Shown here: in pieces, positions 1 to 7,234 of the stretch
Layout of the letters: every line of letters starts with the position of its first letter
Numbering within the stretch: position 1 is the stretch's first letter
Source: an uncultured Mycoplasmatota bacterium
GTDB lineage: Bacteria; Bacillota_I; Bacilli_A; RF39; UBA660
Reading direction: 5' to 3'
NCBI GenBank assembly: GCA_946407055.1
Contig: CAMJMP010000018.1
Coordinates: 1 to 10,845, forward strand
DNA length: 10,845 nucleotides
The notes under the pieces: generated by a model
Databases searched by the model: none
Told to the model about the DNA's origin: nothing
The model's input: only the letters and a program-made list of their open reading frames with translations
Program-made: the position numbers and the translations under genes

Positions 1-131
1 GATTTCTCCTCGGGAGAAAGATTTTTCTTTTTTAATTGCTTATAAAGATTTAAATATTTCTTTTTAAGATATTCTATTCGTTTTAAGTTTATGTATTTAT
101 TATTTATCTCTTGGTAGAATTCTTGGATGAT
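1..131 (-). CDS. Unrecognised Lys/Tyr-rich coding frame downstream of tetR, no standard start codon, runs off left edge
   Basis: This minus-strand frame stays open from about 131 to the window edge (43 codons) in very AT-rich DNA, where stops are frequent by chance. The translation begins IIQEFYQEINNKYINLKRIE and ends LSPEEK at the edge. It is charged, looks helical, and resembles a real protein more than random sequence. A perfect AGGAGG lies at 144-139, overlapping the tetR stop codon, and at the ideal distance (7 nt) stands an ATC codon followed by a second ATC. No ATG, GTG or TTG occurs between the AGGAGG and the open frame, and the frame is closed by TGA at 149-147. Either a rare non-AUG start is used, or the start was lost or misread, or the frame is not translated. 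Its position implies co-transcription with tetR. I do not recognise the family. Confidence 0.4.
   Translation of the reverse strand, partial: MIQEFYQEINNKYINLKRIEYLKKKYLNLYKQLKKKNLSPEEK
3..33 (+). terminator. Possible hairpin terminator of a plus-strand gene lying left of the window
   Basis: TTTCTCC (3-9) pairs perfectly with GGAGAAA (13-19) around a 3-nt TCG loop, followed by a T-rich tract (21-33) on the plus strand. The shape fits an intrinsic terminator for a gene ending before position 1. It lies inside the minus-strand open frame at this edge, where it encodes LSPEEK, so it may be coincidental. Confidence 0.3.
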
Positions 132-142
132 ATGTAGACCTC

Positions 143-760
143 CTATTCAGAGATCATTCTTCTTATAGCATCATATAAATATGGTTTTAATTCTTCGATA
201 GGTACTGGTTTTTTAGAAATAATAGAACTAAATATTGTTGAAGAACATAATTCCATTATTAAGAATAAAGTTACTTCTGGATTCTTCATCTTTATGTTAC
301 TTTCTTTTAAACCATTTTCAAATAATTCTTTGATACCCATAGATGAGTCATCTAAGAAAGATGCGATCTTATCATTATATAGACCATATGATAAGTTTTT
401 AGTTATCATTTTTAATAATAATTTATTTTTATTTAATTCATCTATTATGTAATCTATAACAGCAATAAAACGATCATCAAATCTTTTAATATTTTGTTTT
501 TCAACGTATGCAACAGCTTTAGTTAATAATTGATGAGATTTCTTAGCTATTAAATAATCTTGGACGGCATATTTATCTTTGAAGTATAGATAGAAAGTTC
601 CCTTTGCTATACCGGCATCACTAACAATATCTTGAACTGATGTATCTTTAAAACCTTTTTTCATAAATAGTTTTAATGATGAATCAAGAATCTTTTTTTC
701 TTTTTCTTCTTTGTTTTCATCTATTTTAGTTCGTTTTTGTTTTACCAAATCTTTTAACAT
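143..760 (-). CDS. TetR/AcrR-family transcriptional repressor, likely local regulator of the divergent MMPL exporter operon
   Basis: The 205-aa product has the length and layout of TetR/AcrR repressors. A basic N-terminal lead (1-20) precedes a three-helix DNA-binding domain at about 21-68. The recognition segment around residues 40-63 carries the family hallmark GIAKGTFYLYFKDK, and the preceding helix reads ILDSSLKLFMKKGF. Residues 70-205 form the variable all-helical ligand-binding and dimerisation domain, so the inducer cannot be read from sequence. The ATG at 760-758 is preceded by GGAAG about 8 nt upstream and a GGAG almost touching it. The gene is divergent from the exporter operon. Two TGACY-N3-RGTCA palindromes in the shared region are the obvious operators, and a half-site overlaps its own predicted -35 box, so autoregulation is likely. 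By family knowledge such repressors release DNA when a lipophilic or toxic ligand binds. The family assignment is firm; the target is inference. Confidence 0.93.
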   Translation of the reverse strand: MLKDLVKQKRTKIDENKEEKEKKILDSSLKLFMKKGFKDTSVQDIVSDAGIAKGTFYLYFKDKYAVQDYLIAKKSHQLLTKAVAYVEKQNIKRFDDRFIAVIDYIIDELNKNKLLLKMITKNLSYGLYNDKIASFLDDSSMGIKELFENGLKESNIKMKNPEVTLFLIMELCSSTIFSSIISKKPVPIEELKPYLYDAIRRMISE

Positions 761-780
761 ACTCCGTCACTTCCACTTTC

Positions 781-810
781 ATTTTAATGCTTTTTTTACG
801 AAAAAGTCAA
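781..810 (-). promoter_or_regulatory. Predicted promoter of the tetR gene
   Basis: On the minus strand, TTGACT (810-805, 5/6 to consensus) is followed after 18 bp by TAAAAT (786-781, 5/6). Transcription would start near 774, only about 14 nt before the ATG. The -35 box sits back to back with that of the divergent exporter promoter and includes a GTCA/TGAC half-site like those in the two operators. Confidence 0.6.
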
Positions 811-827
811 ATCTTTTTAAAAAGAAA

Positions 828-856
828 TTGACTTTTGGTCATTTTTGAGTTACATT
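828..856 (+). promoter_or_regulatory. Predicted promoter of the MMPL exporter operon
   Basis: TTGACT at 828-833 (5/6 to the -35 consensus) is separated by 17 bp from TACATT at 851-856 (4/6 to the -10 consensus). The predicted start is near 863. The -35 is embedded in operator 1, and the predicted start coincides with the left edge of operator 2. Confidence 0.6.
829..841. promoter_or_regulatory. Operator 1, TGAC palindrome over the exporter -35 box
   Basis: TGACTTTTGGTCA is an imperfect 13-bp palindrome with perfect outer TGAC/GTCA arms. It matches operator 2 in the form TGACY-N3-RGTCA. Its position on the -35 box would block RNA polymerase binding. The likely binder is the divergently encoded TetR-family protein (inference). 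Confidence 0.6.
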
Positions 857-862
857 ATTAAC

Positions 863-875
863 TGACTGGTAGTCA
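863..875. promoter_or_regulatory. Operator 2, TGAC palindrome at the exporter transcription start
   Basis: TGACTGGTAGTCA is a perfect 5-3-5 palindrome whose centre (869) lies 34 bp from the centre of operator 1 (835), a little over three helical turns. It spans the predicted transcription start. Two copies of one palindrome flanking a promoter next to a tetR gene strongly suggest a repressor site. Confidence 0.65.
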
Positions 876-897
876 TTTTTAGAAAAGAGCGATATAA

Positions 898-2988
898 ATG
901 AAGAAAATTGGTAATTTTGTATGTAAAAATAAATGGATAATTTTAATAATATCTTTAATATTAGTTATCCCTGCTATTATTGGTTACAATAAAACGAGAG
1001 TTAATTATGATATCTTAGTTTATTTACCTAGGGATATAGAAACACTTAAGGGTGAAAAGATATTAACTGATGATTTTCATATGGGGTCCTTCTCTATTAT
1101 GATTGTAGAGAATATGGCTGATGATGATCTATTAAAGTTAGAAGATAAGATACGTGATATAGATGGTGTTGGTAATGTTATTAGTATAAATGATATTACA
1201 GGTACTACTATTCCAATTGAAATGCTACCAAATAATTTAAGAGATAAAGTTGTTAAAGGTAATTCAAAGTTAGTATTAACTACTTTTGAAGATTCTACCT
1301 CTGCTGATAGAACATTAGATGCTGTACAAAAGATTAGAGATACAGTTGATGAAAGAGTTAAAGTTGGTGGTATGAGTGCAATGGTACTTGATACCAAAGA
1401 GTTGTTTAATAGTCAGATGTTACTTTATGTAATAGTTGCAGTTATATGTTGTATTATCGTTTTAATGATTTCACTTGATTCTTATACAGTACCATTCTTA
1501 CTTATAAGTAATATTGGTTTAGCTATTCTTTATAATATGGGTACTAATATATTCTTTGGTGATATTTGTTATATTACGAAAGCTATTGCTGCTGTATTAC
1601 AACTTGGTGTTACTACTGACTTCTCAATCTTCTTATATCACAAGTATGAAGCTGCGAAGAAGAAATATAAGAATGATAAGAATAAAGCAATGAGTGAAGC
1701 AATTAGTGAAACATTAACTTCGGTATTAGGTAGTTCACTTACTACTATTGCTGGTTTCTTAGCATTATGTACAATGAAGTTAACATTGGGTGTTGATATT
1801 GGTTTAGTAATGGCAAAGGGTGTTTTGTTTGGTCTTATCTGCGTAATAACTATCTTCCCTTCTCTATTATTAGTATTTGATAATTTAATAGAAAAAACTA
1901 AACATAAAGAATTTATTCCTAAGTTTAAACATGTTACTGATTTTGTAATTAAATATAATAAAGTATTATTTGTAGTATTCTTATTACTACTCTTCCCTGC
2001 TTATATAGCACAATCTAAAACTAAAGTTTATTATAAGTTAGATACTTCTATTCCTGATAATTATGGATATACAATAGCTACTAAGACATTACAAGAGAAA
2101 TACGATATGATGTCGCAATCAATGATCTTGTTAGATAAAGATGTTGAAGATTATAAGATAAGTGAAATGGTTGATGAGATTAAAGAATTAGAAGGTATTG
2201 ATACAGTAATAAATCCTAATGCTTTATCTGGTTTTGGTATTTCAGATATGATTATTCCTAGTAAGTTAAAGAATGCATATCAAACAGATAAATATAAGAT
2301 GGTTATTGTTACATCTAAATATGATGTTGCTACTGATGAATTAAATGATCAAGTAGAAAAGATGAATAAGATAGTTGATAAATATGATAAATCAGCAATA
2401 GTTGCTGGTGAAGGTCCTTTGATGAAAGACTTAGTTAATACAACTGCTATTGATTTAAGAAATGTTAATTTCACTTCAATATTAGTTATATTTATCATTA
2501 TGGTATTTGTATTAAAATCTATTACATTACCTATTCTATTAGTTACAGCAATTGAATGTGCAATATTTATTAATATGGGTGTTCCATTTGTTATGGGTAC
2601 TACTATACCATTTATTGCATCTATTGTTATAGGTACTATTCAATTGGGTGCTACTATCGATTATGCAATATTATTAACTACTAGATATTTAGAAGAACGT
2701 AAGAAAGGTAATGACAAAAATGTTGCGATAAAGACAGCATTAGAGTCATCGGTATCATCAATATTTGTTAGTGGTATGTGTTTCTTTGGAGCAACATTCG
2801 GTGTTGGTGTTGTATCAACAATCGATATGATTGGTGCGTTATGTAGATTGATTGCTCGAGGAGCAATAATAAGTATGTTAATAGTTATATTAACTGTACC
2901 TAGTTTATTATTAATGTTTGATGGGGTTATTACAAAGACAACTTCGGGATTTAAGAAAGGAAAGATATTAAATGAAAAAACTAATTAG
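898..2988 (+). CDS. RND-superfamily MMPL-type exporter (12 TM)
   Basis: The 696-aa membrane protein has the duplicated MMPL/RND architecture. TM1 is at about 12-30, a large extracytoplasmic domain at 31-170, then five TMs to about 330. The pattern repeats with TM7 at about 353-371, a second outer domain to about 520, and five more TMs to about 680. Each half carries the MMPL proton-relay signature GxxxD(Y/F): GVTTDF with Asp241 and GATIDY with Asp588, so proton-driven transport should be intact. Loops near 248-272 and 597-612 are Lys-rich and cytoplasmic. The ATG follows a weak AAGAG site. The start of the next gene overlaps this gene's last 17 bp. Relatives export lipids, pigments or drugs; the substrate here cannot be told from sequence. 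Control by the divergent TetR protein is inferred from the operators. Length and motifs are normal for Bacillota members. Confidence 0.92.
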   Translation: MKKIGNFVCKNKWIILIISLILVIPAIIGYNKTRVNYDILVYLPRDIETLKGEKILTDDFHMGSFSIMIVENMADDDLLKLEDKIRDIDGVGNVISINDITGTTIPIEMLPNNLRDKVVKGNSKLVLTTFEDSTSADRTLDAVQKIRDTVDERVKVGGMSAMVLDTKELFNSQMLLYVIVAVICCIIVLMISLDSYTVPFLLISNIGLAILYNMGTNIFFGDICYITKAIAAVLQLGVTTDFSIFLYHKYEAAKKKYKNDKNKAMSEAISETLTSVLGSSLTTIAGFLALCTMKLTLGVDIGLVMAKGVLFGLICVITIFPSLLLVFDNLIEKTKHKEFIPKFKHVTDFVIKYNKVLFVVFLLLLFPAYIAQSKTKVYYKLDTSIPDNYGYTIATKTLQEKYDMMSQSMILLDKDVEDYKISEMVDEIKELEGIDTVINPNALSGFGISDMIIPSKLKNAYQTDKYKMVIVTSKYDVATDELNDQVEKMNKIVDKYDKSAIVAGEGPLMKDLVNTTAIDLRNVNFTSILVIFIIMVFVLKSITLPILLVTAIECAIFINMGVPFVMGTTIPFIASIVIGTIQLGATIDYAILLTTRYLEERKKGNDKNVAIKTALESSVSSIFVSGMCFFGATFGVGVVSTIDMIGALCRLIARGAIISMLIVILTVPSLLLMFDGVITKTTSGFKKGKILNEKTN

Positions 2989-4777
2989 TAAATCAATTAT
3001 TATAAGTGTTATAGCAAGTTTGTTATTTGAAGCTACTCCAGTATGGGCTTTAAATAAAGATGAAACTGTTTATGTTAAATTAAATAGTGATGGATCTAAG
3101 AATACGATTGTTGTATCTGAACATTTAAGTAATGTTGGTAATGATGGAATTACTGATAGAACTAAATTATTAAATATTAAGAATGTTAATGGTGAAGAAA
3201 AATACAAAGAAGAAAATGATTCAATAGTATGGGAGAACAATGGTAATGATATTTATTATCAAGGTTCTTATAATGGTAAGTTACCTATTGAATTGGATAT
3301 TAAATATTATCTTGATGGTGTGGAAATGAAAGCCAGTGAGATGGTTGGTAAAAAAGGTAAAGTTAAGATTGTATTTAATTATAAAAATAATGATAGACAT
3401 AAAGCTATTGTTAATGATCGTTTAGAAACTTTATATACACCATTCTTAGTTGCGATGACTACTATTATTTCTAACACTAATAACAAGAACTATGAAGTTA
3501 GTAATGGTAAAATTATTGATAATGGTGTTAATAGTGTTGTTGTTGCATTAGCTACTCCTGGTTTATATGATAGTTTAGGTATTGATCAATTAAAAGAATT
3601 AGATACTATTACTCTTACATATGATACTGAATACTTCGAAATGGGTCCAATATATTCAATGGCTACTCCTAAGTTAATTGAAGAAGATGATTTAAAAGTA
3701 TTTGATGAAGTAGATAGTTTATATGGAAATATTGGTAAGTTAGTTGATGCTTCTAATCAAATTAAGAATGGTAGTCAACAATTACAAGCTGGTGCTGAAA
3801 AGTTAAGAAACGGCACTAATGATTTAAGAAACGGTATTAATGGTGCTTATGTTGGTAGTAAGACAATAAGAGATACTGTTAATGTATCAATTGATAATTT
3901 AAGAAATGATAATTCTGCTGCGATAGATGATGCTACATTAAATGGTATTGGTGAACAAGCAGCACAAGGTGTTAAAGCTGGATTAGATGCAAAATTTACT
4001 GATGCTTATAAAGCACAAATTGGTGAACAAGCAGTTGCTGCAGTAAGACAAAGTGATTCTTATAAGAATTTAGCAAATAAAAAAGCACAATTAGAAGGTG
4101 CTGGTGTAACTATGGAATTAGTTCAAACTTGTTCACAAACTGAACTAGATGAAGCAACACAAGCTATGTGTGCTCCTTATGCTAGTTACATTACACAATA
4201 CACTACTCTATTACAAATGATTACTATTATGGAAGAAACTGCTAGAGGTACTGCTATTAATACTGCAGTTAATACTGCTTATAGTACTTCTGATAGTGTT
4301 GCTAGAGATGTTAGTAAAGGTACTGCTTTACAAGTAGCTACTAATGCTAAGAAACAAGCTCAAACACAAACTATTGCATCATTAGAGAAACTAGTTACTG
4401 GTTTAGATGAATTAACTACTGGATTAGCTAAGTTAGATGAAGGCGCTAATACATTATATGATGGTACTACTGAATTATCTAATGGTATAAATGCATTAAC
4501 TAGCGGTATTGAAGAATTCAATAGAAATGGTATTAATAAAATAGCAAATTTACTTGCTGGAGACTTTAAGACATTTGAAGGTAAAGTTAAAGCTTTAGTT
4601 AAATTAAGTAATGATTTTGGTACTCTTGATGATTTAGATGAAAATAGTATTGGTACTACTAAATTCATTATGGTTATTGATGAAGTAAGAAAGAAAAATG
4701 ATACTAAAGCTAGTGATGATGAAATTGGTTTTAATAAAGTAAATTTAGCAAAAAAATATAAGAGATTATCTAAGTAA
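2972..4777 (+). CDS. Exported LxxG heptad-repeat protein (YhgE/Pip-associated type), partner of the MMPL exporter
   Basis: The 601-aa product starts with a signal peptide: a Lys-rich start, a hydrophobic stretch at 8-19, and a VWA site that suggests cleavage after residue 26. A beta-rich domain follows (about 27-230). Two blocks of the xxxLxxG heptad lie at about 263-290 (LQAG, LRNG, LRNG) and 470-523 (LDEG, LYDG, LSNG, LTSG). Between them is an Ala/Gln/Thr-rich helical region with two Cys (in QTCSQTELDEATQAMCAPY, about 387-398) that could form a disulfide outside the cell. LxxG repeats are known from YhgE/Pip-type proteins that accompany MMPL exporters. The ATG follows AAAGGAAAG by about 7 nt and overlaps the exporter gene by 17 bp, so translation is probably coupled. 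Unlike YhgE, no C-terminal membrane segment is visible: the protein ends in a Lys-rich tail (KKYKRLSK). It may be a secreted or wall-associated accessory, or an exporter adaptor. The role is inferred from context. Confidence 0.8.
   Translation: MKKLISKSIIISVIASLLFEATPVWALNKDETVYVKLNSDGSKNTIVVSEHLSNVGNDGITDRTKLLNIKNVNGEEKYKEENDSIVWENNGNDIYYQGSYNGKLPIELDIKYYLDGVEMKASEMVGKKGKVKIVFNYKNNDRHKAIVNDRLETLYTPFLVAMTTIISNTNNKNYEVSNGKIIDNGVNSVVVALATPGLYDSLGIDQLKELDTITLTYDTEYFEMGPIYSMATPKLIEEDDLKVFDEVDSLYGNIGKLVDASNQIKNGSQQLQAGAEKLRNGTNDLRNGINGAYVGSKTIRDTVNVSIDNLRNDNSAAIDDATLNGIGEQAAQGVKAGLDAKFTDAYKAQIGEQAVAAVRQSDSYKNLANKKAQLEGAGVTMELVQTCSQTELDEATQAMCAPYASYITQYTTLLQMITIMEETARGTAINTAVNTAYSTSDSVARDVSKGTALQVATNAKKQAQTQTIASLEKLVTGLDELTTGLAKLDEGANTLYDGTTELSNGINALTSGIEEFNRNGINKIANLLAGDFKTFEGKVKALVKLSNDFGTLDDLDENSIGTTKFIMVIDEVRKKNDTKASDDEIGFNKVNLAKKYKRLSK
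3803..3834 (+). repeat. 21-bp-period repeat encoding LRNG heptads
   Basis: TTAAGAAACGG occurs at 3803-3813 and again at 3824-3834, exactly 21 nt apart, so neighbouring LxxG heptads are nearly identical in DNA as well as protein. This suggests recent duplication of a heptad unit inside the gene. Confidence 0.6.
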
Positions 4778-4790
4778 TCTCTTTTATTTT
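4760..4790 (+). terminator. Intrinsic terminator of the exporter operon
   Basis: AAGAGATTA (4760-4768) and TAATCTCTT (4775-4783) form a perfect 9-bp stem with a 6-nt loop, followed by a T-rich tail to 4790. The hairpin contains the last codons and the TAA stop (4775-4777) of the LxxG protein gene. Confidence 0.8.
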
Positions 4791-4795
4791 GCTGA

Positions 4796-4824
4796 TTTAC
4801 TTATATATTTTAAAATGATATAAT
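4796..4824 (+). promoter_or_regulatory. Predicted phosphoketolase promoter with extended -10
   Basis: TGATATAAT gives a perfect -10 (TATAAT, 4819-4824) with the extended TGn element. TTTACT at 4796-4801 (4/6 to the -35 consensus) lies exactly 17 bp upstream. It follows the preceding terminator directly, so the phosphoketolase gene is probably its own transcription unit. No operator or cre-like site was recognised in the short leader. Confidence 0.75.
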
Positions 4825-4849
4825 TAATCCATGATAAAGGAGAATGGTT

Positions 4850-7219
4850 ATGACAGAATATGATACTAAAGAGTATTTAGAAAAAGTAGAAAAATATTGG
4901 AATGCTGCTAACTATTTATCGGCTGCTCAATTATATTTATTAGATAACCCATTATTAAAAAGAGGTTTAAAAAGAGAAGACGTTAAAAAGAAAATAGTTG
5001 GTCACTGGGGAACTGTTCCTGGTCAGACATTTGTATATACACACTTAAATAGAATTATAAATAAATATGATTTGAATATGATTTATATTTCTGGACCTGG
5101 ACATGGTGGAAATGCTATTGTCAGTCATGTGTATTTAGAGGGAACTTACTCAGAGTACTACCCTTCTGTATCACAAGATGAAGTTGGATTACAAAAACTA
5201 TTTAAACAATTCTCATTCCCTGGAGGAATATCTTCACATGTAGCTCCTGAAACACCAGGTTCTATTAATGAAGGTGGAGAATTAGGTTACTCATTAGCAC
5301 ACGGATTTGGTGCCGTAATGGATAATCCAGATTTAATTGCTGCAGTTGTTGTTGGTGATGGTGAAGCTGAAACAGCAAGTTTAGCTACATCATGGCAATC
5401 AAATAAATTCTTAAATCCAGCTAATGATGGTGCTGTATTACCTATCTTACATTTAAATGGTTATAAGATTAGTAATCCTACAGTGTTCTCTAGAATTAGT
5501 GAAGAAGAATTATTAAGTTTCTTCAAAGGTTGTGGATGGGATCCAGTAATCGTTGAAGGTGAAGAACATATGGACATGCATAATAAGATGTCTAAAGCAT
5601 TAGATAATGCTATTGAAAAGATCAAAAAGATTCAAGAAGAAGCGAGAACTAGTGCTACTTATGAAAGACCAATGTGGCCAATGATTATTTTAAGAACACC
5701 AAAAGGATGGACAGGACCTAAGATTGTTTCTGGTAAAGAAATTGAAGGAACGTTTAGAGCTCACCAAGTTCCAGTTGATATGTCTGGTGAAGATCATTTA
5801 GATGTATTAGAGAATTGGTTAAGAAGTTATCATCCAGAAGAATTATTTGACTTTGAAGGTAAGTTAATCCCTGAATTACAAGAATTAGCTCCTAAAGGCG
5901 ATCATAGAATGGGTGCTAACCCTATTGCAAATGGTGGTAGATTATTAAAAGATTTAGTATTACCTGATTTTAGAAAATATGGTTTAGAAATTGAAGCACC
6001 TGGTGCTATTGAAGCACAGGATATGATTGAAATCGGTACTTATGTTAGAGATGTTTATAAATTAAATGAAAAGAATAAGAACTTCAGAATTTTCGGACCT
6101 GATGAAACAATGTCTAATAGACTTGGTAAGGTATTCGATAACGAAAGAAGAGCTTGGATGGGAAGCTTAAAAGATAATGATGAATTCTTAGCACATGATG
6201 GACGTGTTATGGATGGTATGTTATCAGAGAATATGTGTGAAGGATGGTTAGAAGGTTATTTATTAACTGGAAGACATGGATTCTTCGCTAGTTATGAAGC
6301 TTTCGTAAGAGTTATTGACTCTATGACAAGTCAACATGCTAAATGGTTAAAGATTTGTAATCAATTACCATGGAGAGAAGAAATTGCTTCATTGAATTAT
6401 ATTTTAACTAGTACAGTATGGCAACAAGACCATAATGGTTATACTCACCAAGATCCAGGTTTCTTAGATCACTTAGCTTCTAAGAAAGCAGACGTTGTTC
6501 GTATGTACTTGCCTCCTGATACTAACTGCTTATTATCTTGTTTAGATCACTGCTTAAAGAGTAAAGATTACATTAATGCAATCGTTGCTTCTAAACATCC
6601 AAGACCACAATGGTTAACAATGGATCAAGCAGTTAAACATTGTACTCAAGGTTTAGGTATTTGGGATTTTGCAAGTAATGATCAAGATCAAGAACCAGAT
6701 ATAGTTATTGCTTGTAGTGGTGAAACACCTACTCTTGAAGCAGTAGCTGCAACAAGTATTATTAATGAATACTTACCTAAAGTAAAAGTAAGATTTATAA
6801 ATGTAGTTGATTTATTTAAATTACAATCAGATAAAAAACATCCACATGGATTAACTGATGAAGAATATGATGCATTATTTACTAAGAAAAAACCTATTCT
6901 ATTCAATTTCCATGGATATCCATCATTAATACATGAGTTATTATATGATAGATTCAATAGAAATATTGTAGTTAAGGGATATGTTGAAGAAGGTTCTATT
7001 ACTACTCCATTTGATATGAGAGTTCAAAATGAAATCGATAGATTCCACTTAGTAATTGAAGCTTGTAAGTTATTACCTAATTTAGGTAGTAAGGGTGTTT
7101 ACTTAACTAAGTTAATGCAAGAAAAATTAGTTGAACATAAACAATTCATTCATGACAATGGTTATGATATGCCAGAAGTATCTGAATGGAAATGGAACAA
7201 TAAAAAAGATAGCAAATAA
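4850..7219 (+). CDS. xfp: Phosphoketolase (xylulose-5-phosphate / fructose-6-phosphate)
   Basis: A thiamine-diphosphate enzyme that cleaves xylulose 5-phosphate (and in many members fructose 6-phosphate) with phosphate to acetyl phosphate plus glyceraldehyde 3-phosphate or erythrose 4-phosphate. It feeds the heterolactic/bifid-type pathway and acetate/ATP formation in the cytoplasm. At 789 aa it has full family length. Visible landmarks are GHWGTVPGQ (His52), GPGHGG (His85), ETPGSINEGGELGYSLAHG (from about 124), the TPP/Mg motif GDGEAET (169-175) ending at Asn203, and the paired active-site histidines 528 and 533 in DHNGYTH. The order is N-terminal XFP, central XFP and C-terminal domains. The start chosen is the ATG at 4850, which stands 7 nt from AAAGGAG (4836-4842). 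An in-frame ATG at 4844 is only 1 nt from that site and would add two residues. It has no sugar-phosphate genes as neighbours. Dual substrate use cannot be settled here. Confidence 0.97.
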   Translation: MTEYDTKEYLEKVEKYWNAANYLSAAQLYLLDNPLLKRGLKREDVKKKIVGHWGTVPGQTFVYTHLNRIINKYDLNMIYISGPGHGGNAIVSHVYLEGTYSEYYPSVSQDEVGLQKLFKQFSFPGGISSHVAPETPGSINEGGELGYSLAHGFGAVMDNPDLIAAVVVGDGEAETASLATSWQSNKFLNPANDGAVLPILHLNGYKISNPTVFSRISEEELLSFFKGCGWDPVIVEGEEHMDMHNKMSKALDNAIEKIKKIQEEARTSATYERPMWPMIILRTPKGWTGPKIVSGKEIEGTFRAHQVPVDMSGEDHLDVLENWLRSYHPEELFDFEGKLIPELQELAPKGDHRMGANPIANGGRLLKDLVLPDFRKYGLEIEAPGAIEAQDMIEIGTYVRDVYKLNEKNKNFRIFGPDETMSNRLGKVFDNERRAWMGSLKDNDEFLAHDGRVMDGMLSENMCEGWLEGYLLTGRHGFFASYEAFVRVIDSMTSQHAKWLKICNQLPWREEIASLNYILTSTVWQQDHNGYTHQDPGFLDHLASKKADVVRMYLPPDTNCLLSCLDHCLKSKDYINAIVASKHPRPQWLTMDQAVKHCTQGLGIWDFASNDQDQEPDIVIACSGETPTLEAVAATSIINEYLPKVKVRFINVVDLFKLQSDKKHPHGLTDEEYDALFTKKKPILFNFHGYPSLIHELLYDRFNRNIVVKGYVEEGSITTPFDMRVQNEIDRFHLVIEACKLLPNLGSKGVYLTKLMQEKLVEHKQFIHDNGYDMPEVSEWKWNNKKDSK

Positions 7220-7232
7220 TGCTATCTTTTTT
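7202..7232. terminator. Bidirectional terminator between phosphoketolase and the convergent membrane-protein gene
   Basis: AAAAAAGATAGC (7202-7213) pairs perfectly over 12 bp with GCTATCTTTTTT (7221-7232), with a 7-nt loop. A T run ends the arm on either strand, so it can serve both converging genes. The phosphoketolase TAA (7217-7219) lies in the loop, and the opposing gene's stop (7237-7235) is 2 nt beyond the stem. Confidence 0.85.
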
Positions 7233-7234
7233 AA

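Noticed and set aside
778..897. Possible leader peptide or riboswitch between tetR and the exporter
   Set aside because: The region is fully explained by two promoters and operators; no transcribed leader long enough for a riboswitch remains after the predicted start.
1077..1397. Minus-strand open frame of 106 codons inside the MMPL exporter gene
   Set aside because: Lies wholly opposite a strongly supported gene, has no ribosome site evident and a low-complexity Ser/Thr/Val translation.
4360..4668. Minus-strand open frame of 102 codons inside the LxxG protein gene
   Set aside because: Antisense shadow of the heptad-repeat coding region; its own periodic composition follows from those repeats.
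4831..4863. Ten-codon upstream frame (MIKENGYDRI) overlapping the phosphoketolase start
   Set aside because: No ribosome-binding site of its own, and its codons consist of the enzyme's Shine-Dalgarno and first codons; probably chance.
6688..6957. Minus-strand open frame of 89 codons inside the phosphoketolase gene
   Set aside because: Antisense to a highly conserved enzyme; no independent support.
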